Of a stretch of DNA of 64,000 nucleotides, positions 34,582 through 43,531 are shown in pieces. Both the position numbers and the translations under genes were made by a program. Source of the DNA: Staphylococcus sp. M0911 (GTDB lineage: Bacteria > Bacillota > Bacilli > Staphylococcales > Staphylococcaceae); assembly GCF_003491325.1 (NCBI RefSeq), contig NZ_CP022881.1, positions 1 to 64,000 on the forward strand. Direction: 5' to 3'. Every line of letters starts with the position of its first letter. Positions within the stretch are counted from its first letter, which is position 1. The notes under the pieces were generated by a model, which saw only the letters and a list, made by a program, of their open reading frames with translations, had not been told where the DNA came from and ran no database searches.

Positions 34582-35217
34582 ATGTTCGATAGTTTAGAGT
34601 TCAAATTACAATATAGGTCAAGTCATGATAATTTATTTGAACATTTTTATAAACCTTGTTTAAATAATGCAATTAAATATGATAGAGCTTCAGGGTATTT
34701 TACGAGTGAAAGTTTGAAATTATTAGCCGAGGGTTTAGATATATTTTTACATAATGATGGTCAAATTAGAATTGTAGCTAATCCTAAATTATCTCAAGAA
34801 GATATTGAGGCTATTGAAAAAGGTTATGCTGCAAGAGAGAGTGTAATCGAAAGACGTTTATTAAAAGAAATTGAATTAAGTTATAAATCAATTGAAGATG
34901 ACACACTTAATGTTTTATCTTGGCTAATTTATCGAGGACAATTAGATATTAAAATTGCATTTACTACTAATGGCTCAATATATCACGAAAAATTTGGGAT
35001 TTTTACTGATCAAAATAATAATTCAATTGCATTTTCGGGTTCCGCTAATGAAACATATAATGGATTAAGTCAAAATTTTGAAAAAATAGATGTCTATTCA
35101 AATAAACAAGATAAACATAGAATTGATAACGCAATAATGGATTTTGAAAAATTATGGTCAAATGAAACTAATGAATTAAAAGTAATAAATTTGCCAGAAA
35201 CTATAAGAAAAAAATGA
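34582..35217 (+). CDS. Phospholipase D-like (HKD) nuclease-domain protein
   Basis: The 211-residue product carries one HKD-type motif: His135-x-Lys137-x5-Asp143 in IYHEKFGIFTD, followed by GSAN (153-156). PLD-fold proteins of this kind are dimeric nucleases, often encoded beside or fused to SF2 helicases in defence islands. The N-terminal RASGYFTSESLKLLAEGL block is typical of that subgroup. It starts directly after the upstream stop and overlaps the helicase gene by four bases (ATGA), so the two are translationally coupled and probably act as a complex. Nuclease activity is predicted from the motif and not shown. Confidence 0.85.
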   Translation: MFDSLEFKLQYRSSHDNLFEHFYKPCLNNAIKYDRASGYFTSESLKLLAEGLDIFLHNDGQIRIVANPKLSQEDIEAIEKGYAARESVIERRLLKEIELSYKSIEDDTLNVLSWLIYRGQLDIKIAFTTNGSIYHEKFGIFTDQNNNSIAFSGSANETYNGLSQNFEKIDVYSNKQDKHRIDNAIMDFEKLWSNETNELKVINLPETIRKK

Positions 35218-36650
35218 TTGAATACAAATCTTTAGTACCACCGCCTGCCTTAAAAGATAAGGGGTTAGAAGAAAATGAAAGAAGAATTGAACCTAGAAAA
35301 TATCAAAAAGAAGCAATCAATAGCTGGAAGAAAGCGGGATACAAAGGGATATTAGAAATGGCTACGGGAACAGGTAAAACCATAACCAGTCTATTAGCTG
35401 CAAAAGATTATAATGAAAAAGTGAAAAACTGTGTGACTGTTATTATTGTACCATTTCAACATTTAGTGAACCAATGGATAAAAGATATTGATTTTATATT
35501 AGGAACAGAGGTAGTTAGATGTATGGGATCTCAATCTTCATGGATAAACAGAGTGAGAGAAATGGTCCAAGAATATAATTTGGGGCTTGTTGATCAATTT
35601 GTAGTTGTGACGACTTATAAAACTGCAACTTCCTCATATTTTAAAAATTTATTTAGAAAATTGAATAAACCAGCAATGCTAATTACAGACGAATGTCACT
35701 ACATCACTTTTAAAGGATTTAAAGATTTCCCATTTGAGAAATTCAATGCTCGACTAGGTTTATCAGCAACACCAGACCGTTGGTGGGATGAAGCAGGAAC
35801 TACTTATATGAAAAAATCAGTCGGTGAAGTAGTCTATGAATATACTTTAGATCAAGCTATTAGTAATGAAAAATTAACAAAATATGATTATTATCCGCAC
35901 CTTGTCGAATTTAATGAATCAGAAATGGTGGAATATAATAAAATTACACAACTAATTATTAATAATTTGAATAAAAAAGATAAAGATGAGGTTGATGCGA
36001 GAGAAAAATTAGAATCTTTATATAGAAAAAGATCTAATTTAATAAATAAAGCTAATAATAAGATAAATGTTTTCTTGCAAGATTTTAAAACTGAGGATCC
36101 TACAAAAATATCTCATACACTGGTTTATTGTGCTCCTGGAGATATAGATATGATTGTCAAATCAATTTCAGACTTAGGTGTAAAAGTTTCTAAATTTAAT
36201 TCTGATGTTAAAAACAAGGATAGAGAAAAGTTGCTAACTATGTTTGAACAAGAACAAATACAAGTTTTAGTTGCTATTAAATGTTTGGATGAGGGCGTAG
36301 ATGTGCCTGCAACTAAAACAGCATATTTTTTAGCAAGTACATCTAACCCGAGAGAATTTGTACAAAGAAGGGGACGAATTCTTAGAAAATATAAAGGAAA
36401 AACTTTTGCGGTAATACATGATTATATTGTATTGCCAATTGGGTTAACTTATGATGATTTTTATAAAATTGCAATAAAAGAATTACCTAGATTTTCTGAA
36501 TTTAATGATAGTGCTATAAATACAACACAGAATAAAATAGAGATGAGTAAAATATTAGAAGATTATAATCTAACTCCCCTGATGTATAAAAAGCCATGGG
36601 ATGTATATAAAGAAATGAAGGAGTTGTTTGATAATGACAGCATTAAATAA
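35214..36650 (+). CDS. DEAD/DEAH-box SF2 helicase
   Basis: The 478-residue product has the SF2 motifs in order: Q-motif-like RKYQKEAI (28-35), Walker A MATGTGKT (49-56), DECH (159-162), SATPDR (184-189), and the C-terminal QRRGRILRK motif VI near residue 390. It is most like the type III restriction/UvrB-like helicases of defence clusters. No nuclease domain is fused; the partner PLD protein is encoded just upstream with overlapping start and stop. A small coiled-coil gene overlaps its end by 17 bases. DNA translocation is expected from the family. Confidence 0.92.
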   Translation: MIEYKSLVPPPALKDKGLEENERRIEPRKYQKEAINSWKKAGYKGILEMATGTGKTITSLLAAKDYNEKVKNCVTVIIVPFQHLVNQWIKDIDFILGTEVVRCMGSQSSWINRVREMVQEYNLGLVDQFVVVTTYKTATSSYFKNLFRKLNKPAMLITDECHYITFKGFKDFPFEKFNARLGLSATPDRWWDEAGTTYMKKSVGEVVYEYTLDQAISNEKLTKYDYYPHLVEFNESEMVEYNKITQLIINNLNKKDKDEVDAREKLESLYRKRSNLINKANNKINVFLQDFKTEDPTKISHTLVYCAPGDIDMIVKSISDLGVKVSKFNSDVKNKDREKLLTMFEQEQIQVLVAIKCLDEGVDVPATKTAYFLASTSNPREFVQRRGRILRKYKGKTFAVIHDYIVLPIGLTYDDFYKIAIKELPRFSEFNDSAINTTQNKIEMSKILEDYNLTPLMYKKPWDVYKEMKELFDNDSIK

Positions 36651-36816
36651 TGAATTAAGTAAAAGATTATCAAATTTGGACGAGGAGTATGAAATATTAT
36701 TAAGACCATTACTTAACGACTTAGCAAGTGCGAATACAAGTACAGAAGAAACATTAGCAAAAGATAAGTTCAAAAAACAATTAAGCGAATTTATTAAAGA
36801 AAGAGGTGAACAATGA
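36634..36816 (+). CDS. Small coiled-coil protein between helicase and ATPase
   Basis: This 60-residue protein (MTALNNELSKRLSNLDEEYE...) is strongly helical and charged, with heptad-like leucines and no recognised domain. ATG 36634 has AAGGAG ten bases upstream and lies within the end of the helicase gene; its stop comes one base before the ATPase start. Position and overlap suggest it is a real subunit or linker in the system, although it is too short for homology by eye. Confidence 0.7.
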   Translation: MTALNNELSKRLSNLDEEYEILLRPLLNDLASANTSTEETLAKDKFKKQLSEFIKERGEQ

Positions 36817-36817
36817 T

Positions 36818-38853
36818 ATGAAACTTATTAAAATGGATTTAGAAAATTTTAGACAATACTATGGTAAGCAGTCTATTGAATTTGCATATCAAGATAAGCA
36901 AAACACTACTATTTTATTTGGGGAAAATGGTAAAGGAAAGACAGGTATATATAGAGCTATTATGTTTGTTTTATTTGGTTCAAAGAAAATTTCTCAAGAT
37001 ACAGCTAATGAAACTATACATTTGACGAACTTTAAGGTTATCGATGATGCTGCGGGTACATCTCAGTCTTCTGTTACCTTAAAATTTGAGCATGAAAATA
37101 ATGTTTATGAAATCAAAAGAGTAATGAAAGCTACAAAATGGTCTTCAAATTTAATTCAAGAACAAGAAGGTGATGTCAGTCTTCTTGAAATTGATGCAAA
37201 AACAGGCCTAATGCTTTAACGGATAAACAAGAAATCAATATAAAAATAAATAAAATAATTAATGAAGATATTAAAGATTTCTTTTTATTTGACGCTGAAA
37301 AAATAGACACAATAGCAAAAGCAGATTCTAACGTGAGAAAAGAAGTTAGAAGTGCAATATTTAGTTTACTACAATTAGATAAAATTGAAACAGCTAAAAC
37401 ATTTGTGAAGGATATTAGCAAAGTTGTTCGTCATCGCTTATCTGAAAGTATGAAAGATGGTAATGCAAACCAAATATCAAAAAAAATGAGTGATATCGAT
37501 TTAGAGTCAGAAGAAATCAAAGGTTTGTTAGTTAAACTAGATGAAGATAAACAAGTGATGGATGAAATGATCGCAAAGCATTCATTAACATTAGAAAAAA
37601 ATAAGCATATTGTTGAAATTAAAGATAGAATCAAAGAAAAAGAAGAGCAAATTGAAATATTACAAACTCAATTAGAAAATAATAAGGCACAACTAAGTCG
37701 TAGTTTATTTGAGTCAGGACCGTCTTTATTAGTAGAAGGTTTTCTAGATGAAAATAAAAATTATTTTGATAATTTTCTAGGCGATAATAAAGTAAGTATA
37801 CCTAAAGAAATATTAAATTTATCATTGCTAAATGATAAATGTATCGTGTGTGACAACGATTTAAAAGAACATGAACAAAATAAGAAATACATAGAGTCTT
37901 TACTAGAAACATATAAACACTCTGAGTCTTATGAACTAGCTAGAAATTTATTGAAAGAAGCTCAAGATTGTCTAGATGATCATAAAAAAAGTGAACAAGA
38001 TTTTAATAACAATTTAAAGAGTTATAAAAACTTGAGTAACCAAATTTCAAAAGAAGTAGATGTTATTAGGGATTTAAAAGATGATATTGCTAACTCAGCG
38101 AAAAATTCTGTGGATTTAGCAGATATTCAAAGCATGATAGAACAAGAGGAAACAAAAAAAGAAAACATCATTAGAGAAATTGCGCTTAAAGAAAATAAAC
38201 TTGAAGAATTAGATGTAGAACAAGAAAAACTTGAAAAACAATATCAAGAACTTATGAAAAAGAAAAGTAGAAATGTATTTGATCAATCACAATTACAAAT
38301 ATTGGTAACTCTGGAACATGAATTAAAAGATATTTCAAAAACATTTAGTGAGGATGTAAGAATCTTACTAGGTAGGTATACTTCTGAAATTTTCAAAAAA
38401 TTAATTGATAAAAAAGATATCGATGTTATTAGTAACGTTGAAATAGATGCAAATTTTCAAATTGTTGCTCTTAATAATAATGGATATAAAATTACTCAAG
38501 ATATTTCACAAGGACAGAGACAGATACTTTCTCTTTCTTTTATAACTGCATTAGCTAAATTAGCAGTTAGAGAGGGTTCTGTTGATAAAATTGACTACCC
38601 GCTGTTTATGGACTCTCCTTTTAACCGCTTGAGCGGAATGAACAGAGATAATTTAATTGAAAAAATACCGAACCTAACGGCACAGTGGATACTACTTGTT
38701 ACTGATACTGAATTAACTCCAAGTGAAGAAAAAGTATTTAAATCCACAAATCGCTTAGGCAGATGGTATAGAATAAACCAAGTAGACGTACACCATTCTG
38801 AAATTGAATCTGTAGATTTAAACGAGACAATGTCTACTAGAGGAGGATTATAA
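36818..38853 (+). pseudogene. DndD/SbcC-like SMC ATPase, reading frame interrupted
   Basis: Two frames together encode one SMC-like ATPase of about 678 residues. The first (36818-37219) has MKLIKMDLENFRQYYGKQ and Walker A FGENGKGKTGIYRA; the second, open from 37201 through 38853, continues with FFLFDAEKIDTIA, long coiled coils, a Rad50-like zinc-hook CIVC (37840-37851), the signature ISQGQRQILSLSF and Walker B LFMDSPFNRLSG. This order is that of DndD, the ATPase of DNA phosphorothioation. The frame changes by minus one (or plus two) near 37198-37208, at AAAAACAGGCC. One missing base would explain it. Every catalytic motif on both sides is intact, so the break is either recent, an error, or programmed. 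The following gene starts directly after its stop. Confidence 0.8.
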
Positions 38854-39318
38854 ATGGGTATATTAAAAGATAATCAAATGATATTTTTTACTGACAGTAA
38901 GTATAATGATGTTTTTGATACTTTTAACAAAAAAGAAGCCAAAAATAAAATAGAAATTAAACACTTATATATACTGGCTGCAACATTAGGATTTAAAAAT
39001 TCAAAACGTGTTCAAGTTTCAAGTAAAGGTAAAGAAACAAGAACTAGTTACTTATCATATAAAGAAGAAGCATTATTACTTAATATGGTCTTTACTGATA
39101 GTGAAATAAATTATAATATTGATAAAATTGTAAATTTAAATAATAAAATGAAAGTCAAAAACATAATAGATGAATACGCAAATGGAGGATTAGAACTAAT
39201 AGTTGAGAGAGGACTACCTCATAGATGGAATGGCGAGTTTCTTGACAATGAAGATGGAAATTTAACATTTGATTTATCAAAATATATACTTTCTGAAATT
39301 CAAAATATCCCATTTTAA
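38854..39318 (+). CDS. Small protein, possibly Dnd-associated protein 4-like
   Basis: The 154-residue product has no membrane segment or obvious enzyme motif. Two blocks, IKHLYILAATLGFKNSKR and IIDEYANGGLELI, recall the family annotated as dnd system-associated protein 4; I know that family only from memory, so this needs a profile search. It begins one base after the ATPase stop with GGAGGA upstream and is the last gene of the operon. The DndD-like neighbour supports the link. No DndA, B, C or E is present here. Confidence 0.6.
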   Translation: MGILKDNQMIFFTDSKYNDVFDTFNKKEAKNKIEIKHLYILAATLGFKNSKRVQVSSKGKETRTSYLSYKEEALLLNMVFTDSEINYNIDKIVNLNNKMKVKNIIDEYANGGLELIVERGLPHRWNGEFLDNEDGNLTFDLSKYILSEIQNIPF

Positions 39319-39898
39319 TAATTTTTATTTGAAAATTTTGTATTTAACTTAAAGTATTTTCGAAAATAGTTCTAAATGATTACTGGTTAACTGTAAGGCA
39401 ATGTTATAATAATATATAAAGAGTAAGTCCTATAAATTTCAATAGAAAAAATTAACTATACTATCAGTATATTAAAGAATATAAAAATGAGCGATATATT
39501 ACACTAGTTATCTGAAAAGAAATAAAGATAGAAAAAGTTCACTAAAAAGCATAAAACTGTTAGAAGGACAACAATCACAGTATTCGAATTGAATAGGATT
39601 GTTGTCCTTATTGAATTTGTTGTTTTTACTATTAAAATCTTTTAACATTTCGTACCATGTTTCTTCAAAATTTTGTTTAACCTAGAGAGGATGTTACGTC
39701 CTAATATATTTATATTATGAAGGATATTTTTATATAAATATCTAAATTATAAGAAATATTGACAAAATAATATTGTATTGAAAAACTCATTATCGTCCGA
39801 CACGCAGAAGCGTATCATAAGTGATGCGGTTTTATATATAATTTTAATGTAAAATAATAGATAGACAATAAATTAATACACATTTAGGAGATAAAAAA
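39319..39898. other. Right end of the SCC-like element and junction
   Basis: No gene is seen in this 580-base AT-rich stretch. It contains a perfect 13-bp inverted repeat (AAGGACAACAATC at 39564-39576, GATTGTTGTCCTT at 39597-39609) that may be the operon terminator, a terminal GTCCGACACGCAGAAGCG segment, and the right attachment core at 39813-39825. Confidence 0.7.
39803..39832 (+). other. SCC-type attachment site (right junction)
   Basis: GCAGAAGCGTATCATAAGTG followed by ATGCGGTTTT is the typical SCC right boundary and contains TATCATAAGTGAT (39813-39825), identical to the left core. Read in the rlmH frame it encodes A-E-A-Y-H-K and a stop, the RlmH C-terminus. Confidence 0.9.
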
Positions 39899-41902
39899 AT
39901 GAACCAAATTGACCAATGGAAACATAAATTTAACGCATTACCACGTTTACCTAGATCACAATCTAAATTTGGGTATGTAGATACAATAAAGACTATTTTT
40001 CATAAAATAATTACTAACACAGAACTAGAAACTGTTGTAAAAATTGAAGGTAGTGAAACAGAACATACACTAAAACATTACATAGAAATACTATTAAGAT
40101 ATCAATTTATAAAAAAAGATAATGAAAATAAGTATTACCTCACTGAGAGTTTAATAAATTTTGAAGAAGAAAGTTTTAGAGAAAATTTAGCTGAATTTTT
40201 GCAATTACATGTGAAATATATATCTGAGTTATTGTTTTTTATAAAAGAACCTAAAACTACAAAAGAAGTCTTAAACTATGCAAATGAAAATTATAATATG
40301 TCTTGGAAACAAAACGGACAGATTCATGAGCGACTAGCGTGGTTAAATGATTTAGGCTTAATTAATTCAATGAGTTATAAAAAGTTATATGTTATTAACC
40401 AAGAGGGAAGAAATTTTATAGAAAAATATCCACCTTTGAAATCTTTTAATATATCTGAATATATTCAAGATATAACTGCAAATGAAAAATTAATTAAATT
40501 ACCAGAATGGATTGAGGAGTTAGGTTGGAACGTCAACAACATTGATAGAAAAGATGGATTAGGTTATATTCCAGGAGGTAGAGCAAAAGCAACTGAACTG
40601 ATATTAAACATAATAGAATTTACTTTAAATGCTAAAGATACAGAGTCATTAAGTAATTATATTAATGATAAGTTCAAGTGCAAGGAATCATCTGTGAATA
40701 GTTTTTTAACATTTCTAACTAATTTAAAAATTATAGATAGAATTGGAGAAAAAGTTTACGAAACTTCAGAATATGGTATTAAACTTTTAAATTCTGACCG
40801 TCCAGATTTATATCTATTATTTTTTATAAACAAAGAATATAAGTATATTTTTGAAATACTTTTCGTGTTAGAAGAGTCTCCTCAAGAGCCTAAAGAATTA
40901 ATTGCTAGAGGTGTAACTGAGTTTAATATGAATTCTGAAAGACTTGATAGAATTAGAGAAAGACTAGCCCATTTAAAAAATGCTAAATTGATTTTGAATG
41001 ATAAAGGTAAAAAGTTAAAATTATCAAATCGTGGGCAGTTATTATTATCAGTATTAAAAGGTAAAATGAGTATTAATAACTCTTCAACTAAAGAAATTGG
41101 GTTATTAAAAAATAATGAAGAGAGTTATCAAAATTTATTAAAAGAAGTTCGCTTAGCTTCAACTAATTCTTCTAGTCCACACGATTTCGAAAAATTATTA
41201 GAAAAAACATTTATTGAACTAGGTTTTAAAACTAAATTGTTAGCGCAATCAGGCACTACAGATATTTTATTAACTGCTAGAACAGTTCCAGATTATACGT
41301 ATAAGGTAGCTATCGAGGCAAAGACAAATAAGGAAGGTAAAATTACTGAAAACTTAGTGAATTTTGATGCGCTTAAAGAACATAAAAAGAAGCATGATGC
41401 AGATTTTATAGTAATAGTTGGCAAAAAATTTAATGGAAGATTAAAAAGATTTGCTGAAAACAATCAAGTTTTATTATTGGATATAGATAATCTTGAATTA
41501 TTAGTGAAAAGGCATCAAGTATACCCTTTACAAGCAATTGAATATAAAAAATTATTTAATCAAGTAGGAGAAGTAGATATAAGCGTTTTGGATAGTACAT
41601 ATAATAGAATGCGTAGATATAATGTACTATTTAAATCGATTATACAAACTTTAATAGAAAATAGTGATGACGAATTTACAAAGGGTATATTAACTATACG
41701 TGAAATTTATATGCTTATAAAAAGCATAGATGAGTTTAATGATGAAGATTTAACTAAAGAAGAAGTAGATAATATGTTAAATTTACTTTCAAATCCATTA
41801 ATTGGGTGTGTAGGAAAGGAAAAAAATGGTTATTATGCGAAAGGATCTTTAGTTGACGCTCAATTAAAATTTGGGTTTTACTATTCTGCATCAATAAAAT
41901 AA
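39899..41902 (+). CDS. Winged-helix / PD-(D/E)XK restriction endonuclease-like protein
   Basis: The 667-residue product ends with an Mrr-like nuclease: a Glu-containing helix HDFEKLLEKTFIELGF near residue 427, then GTTDILL near 451 and IEAK near 471, the D and E-x-K of the PD-(D/E)XK fold. The N-terminal 400 residues look like two copies of a two-part module, each a winged helix followed by a segment with an (I/R)xERLAxLxxxxLI pattern (about 23-188 and 230-395). Such layouts are seen in single-gene modification-dependent or type II-like restriction enzymes; no methyltransferase is adjacent. AGGAG lies ten bases before ATG 39899. It lies just outside the right att core, in the region that may be a second inserted segment. 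Confidence 0.7.
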   Translation: MNQIDQWKHKFNALPRLPRSQSKFGYVDTIKTIFHKIITNTELETVVKIEGSETEHTLKHYIEILLRYQFIKKDNENKYYLTESLINFEEESFRENLAEFLQLHVKYISELLFFIKEPKTTKEVLNYANENYNMSWKQNGQIHERLAWLNDLGLINSMSYKKLYVINQEGRNFIEKYPPLKSFNISEYIQDITANEKLIKLPEWIEELGWNVNNIDRKDGLGYIPGGRAKATELILNIIEFTLNAKDTESLSNYINDKFKCKESSVNSFLTFLTNLKIIDRIGEKVYETSEYGIKLLNSDRPDLYLLFFINKEYKYIFEILFVLEESPQEPKELIARGVTEFNMNSERLDRIRERLAHLKNAKLILNDKGKKLKLSNRGQLLLSVLKGKMSINNSSTKEIGLLKNNEESYQNLLKEVRLASTNSSSPHDFEKLLEKTFIELGFKTKLLAQSGTTDILLTARTVPDYTYKVAIEAKTNKEGKITENLVNFDALKEHKKKHDADFIVIVGKKFNGRLKRFAENNQVLLLDIDNLELLVKRHQVYPLQAIEYKKLFNQVGEVDISVLDSTYNRMRRYNVLFKSIIQTLIENSDDEFTKGILTIREIYMLIKSIDEFNDEDLTKEEVDNMLNLLSNPLIGCVGKEKNGYYAKGSLVDAQLKFGFYYSASIK

Positions 41903-42062
41903 GACACTATTTATGATTTTATGCTTTTTAATCATTGGATACCTTATTTAATTTGAGATGTTTTTGTATAATTTTATCTAGATGTTGCTATTCTATCTGT
42001 AATGTTTCTGTATTTTCTTTTTACTTTACAGTGTCGAAAGTTTCTATAGATCCGCAAAAATT

Positions 42063-42113
42063 AAACCAAGATTTATTTCACTCGTAAGTGTTAATGTAAA
42101 TCTTGGTTTTTTG
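42063..42113. terminator. Bidirectional terminator
   Basis: AAACCAAGATTTA (42063-42075) and TAAATCTTGGTTT (42096-42108) form a perfect 13-base stem with T-rich DNA on the right and A-rich on the left. It can serve both the nuclease gene (plus) and the small gene 42115 (minus). Confidence 0.85.
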
Positions 42114-42114
42114 A

Positions 42115-42597
42115 TTATAATTCGATTTTAGTTTCATAGTCTATAGCTGTTTTAGGGCCATTCCAAATTTGAACCGTTCCATCATCTTTAACTACGATAG
42201 TATTAGCTCCTGCACCGGGTTTATTATTAGCGTTAATTGTCCATTCTGAACCATTGTATTCAGGTTCTTGAAATTTTAATAAATCTGCATTCCCCACTTT
42301 ATTTATAGCTGCAATAGCATAATCAAAAACGTTATCTCTAGTTACCTTTTGTTGATTCTTTGCAGTTTCGTGGGTTGTAGTTTGCGTTTTTTCTTGACTA
42401 TTACTTGGACTTTCATTTGATTGATTCTCATTATTAGAGGTTTCACTAATACTTCGAGAGTTACTTCCAATATTTTCTTTTTGCTTAGCCTGTAATTTAT
42501 TTTTTTCAAATTCTACTTCTTGATATTTGTTGTAACAAAAAACAACAGGTGCTAATATGCCAAAAATTATAATTATCGCAATTGTAGCTAGTGCTTT
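42115..42597 (-). pseudogene. Membrane-anchored small protein without a start codon
   Basis: The frame encodes 161 codons: KALATIAIIIIFGILAPVVF (a membrane anchor), an S/N/Q/E-rich linker and a C-terminal domain starting VTRDNVFDYA. The C-terminus VQIWNG...YETKIEL looks like a small beta domain. The same V-T-R-D-N-V motif occurs at the end of the last lipoprotein of the window. There is no ATG, GTG or TTG before the anchor: the frame begins right after the TAA of the upstream gene, in the same frame, where an ATGA overlap would be expected. It is probably an inactivated second gene of the pair; the only intact GTG (42297) would give a 60-residue fragment. Confidence 0.6.
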
Positions 42598-43125
42598 TTA
42601 TTTTATTGTTTCTCCAGGTTCAGGAACTTCGCCACGAGCAGCTTTTTTGTACATTTCTTGTTGTTTTTTATATGATTCATCATAGTCATATGTATTATCT
42701 ACATTATTTTTATTCTTAGTCCACTCTTCAACCATTCTATCTGAAGATGGCTGTAGTTTACCTTCATCAACTAATTTTTGAGCTTCTGGTGTTACTTCAC
42801 TAGTTGAGATAAATCCATCTCCGTTTGTATCAAATCTAAGCACACCATTAGGATCATTTTTATCCGTACTTTTTTCTTGAACTCCTAGGTTATTGCCATA
42901 TTGTGCTTTTTCATTTGTTGCTGTAATTGTTTGATTATTAATCTGGTTTTGATTTTCATTTTCTGTAGTTTTGTTTTTATCAATTTTCTTATTCTTCTCA
43001 TCCTCTAACTTAGCTTCTTCTTTTTTAAGTTCTAAATCTTTGTAACTCCCATATGCAAATACAACAACAACGCCCAATATTACAACTAATAAAATAACCC
43101 CTAAACTCGCGAAAACTTTCTTCAC
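42598..43125 (-). CDS. Membrane-anchored protein with EF-hand-like segment
   Basis: The 175-residue product has an N-terminal hydrophobic anchor (about 4-24), a long polar K/E/N/Q linker and a loop DTNGDGFISTSE that matches the EF-hand calcium pattern D-x-N-x-D-G-x-I-x3-E. It ends GEVPEPGETIK. Start: GTG 43125 (MKKVFASLG) with GGGGA seven bases upstream; a TTG at 43143 would place six residues before the anchor and overlap this site. The protein at 52025 has the same plan, so both belong to one family that I cannot name. It is transcribed away from dus; downstream lies the start-less gene 42115. Confidence 0.65.
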   Translation of the reverse strand: MKKVFASLGVILLVVILGVVVVFAYGSYKDLELKKEEAKLEDEKNKKIDKNKTTENENQNQINNQTITATNEKAQYGNNLGVQEKSTDKNDPNGVLRFDTNGDGFISTSEVTPEAQKLVDEGKLQPSSDRMVEEWTKNKNNVDNTYDYDESYKKQQEMYKKAARGEVPEPGETIK

Positions 43126-43531
43126 ATAATCATCCCCATTCAATAATTAGTTTAAATTTAATTAATATATTTTTTCTACGCTTTTCTATATAAATTTTAA
43201 AAATCAATATAGAAAAGATGTATTTATAAAAACAATGGTTTTGCTAGATAAATTTAGATTAATTTAATTTTTCAGATTGAAAAGTATGTTTAAATATATA
43301 GAATTAGTTTTGATATGACTATTCTGATGAAAACTCAAATCTTTATTAACTTGCGTGAAATACTTAGACATCAATAGAAACACTTGATAATTCGTATAAA
43401 GATGATTATGAAGAAGGTAGTTTTATTAAAAAAATAGGTGATATGTATAAACGTATAATTGTTGTGTATAAATAATATAAAACAATCCCCTGTTAACCAT
43501 ATGATTAACAGGGGATTAGTATATGATCTAA
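43126..43531. other. Intergenic region with a possible gene relic
   Basis: The region is AT-rich. At 43368-43475, plus strand, a frame TSIETLDNSYKDDYEEG...YKRIIVVYK ends at a stop but has no start; it may be the C-terminus of a lost gene. A terminator stem AATCCCCTGTTAA/TTAACAGGGGATT lies at 43484-43517 and serves dus on the minus strand. Confidence 0.45.
43484..43517 (-). terminator. Terminator of dus
   Basis: A perfect 13-base stem (43484-43496 with 43505-43517) and eight-base loop lies 14 bases after the dus stop on the minus strand, with A-rich sequence (T-rich on the minus strand) beyond. Confidence 0.8.

Larger units (their letters stand above)
31368..39825 (+). mobile_element. SCC-like element without ccr (pseudo-SCC) carrying a candidate defence operon
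   Basis: Two direct copies of TATCATAAGTGAT bound 8.45 kb inserted at the rlmH 3' end, the integration mode of staphylococcal cassette chromosomes. No ccr recombinase, mec gene or transposase is present, so movement would need Ccr from elsewhere. The cargo genes are all on the plus strand and tightly packed. They use ATA, AAA and TTA heavily, unlike the core genes before it, consistent with transfer. The left flank keeps rlmH intact, and the right junction still encodes the RlmH tail (AEAYHK and a stop) as expected after SCC integration. Confidence 0.85.
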
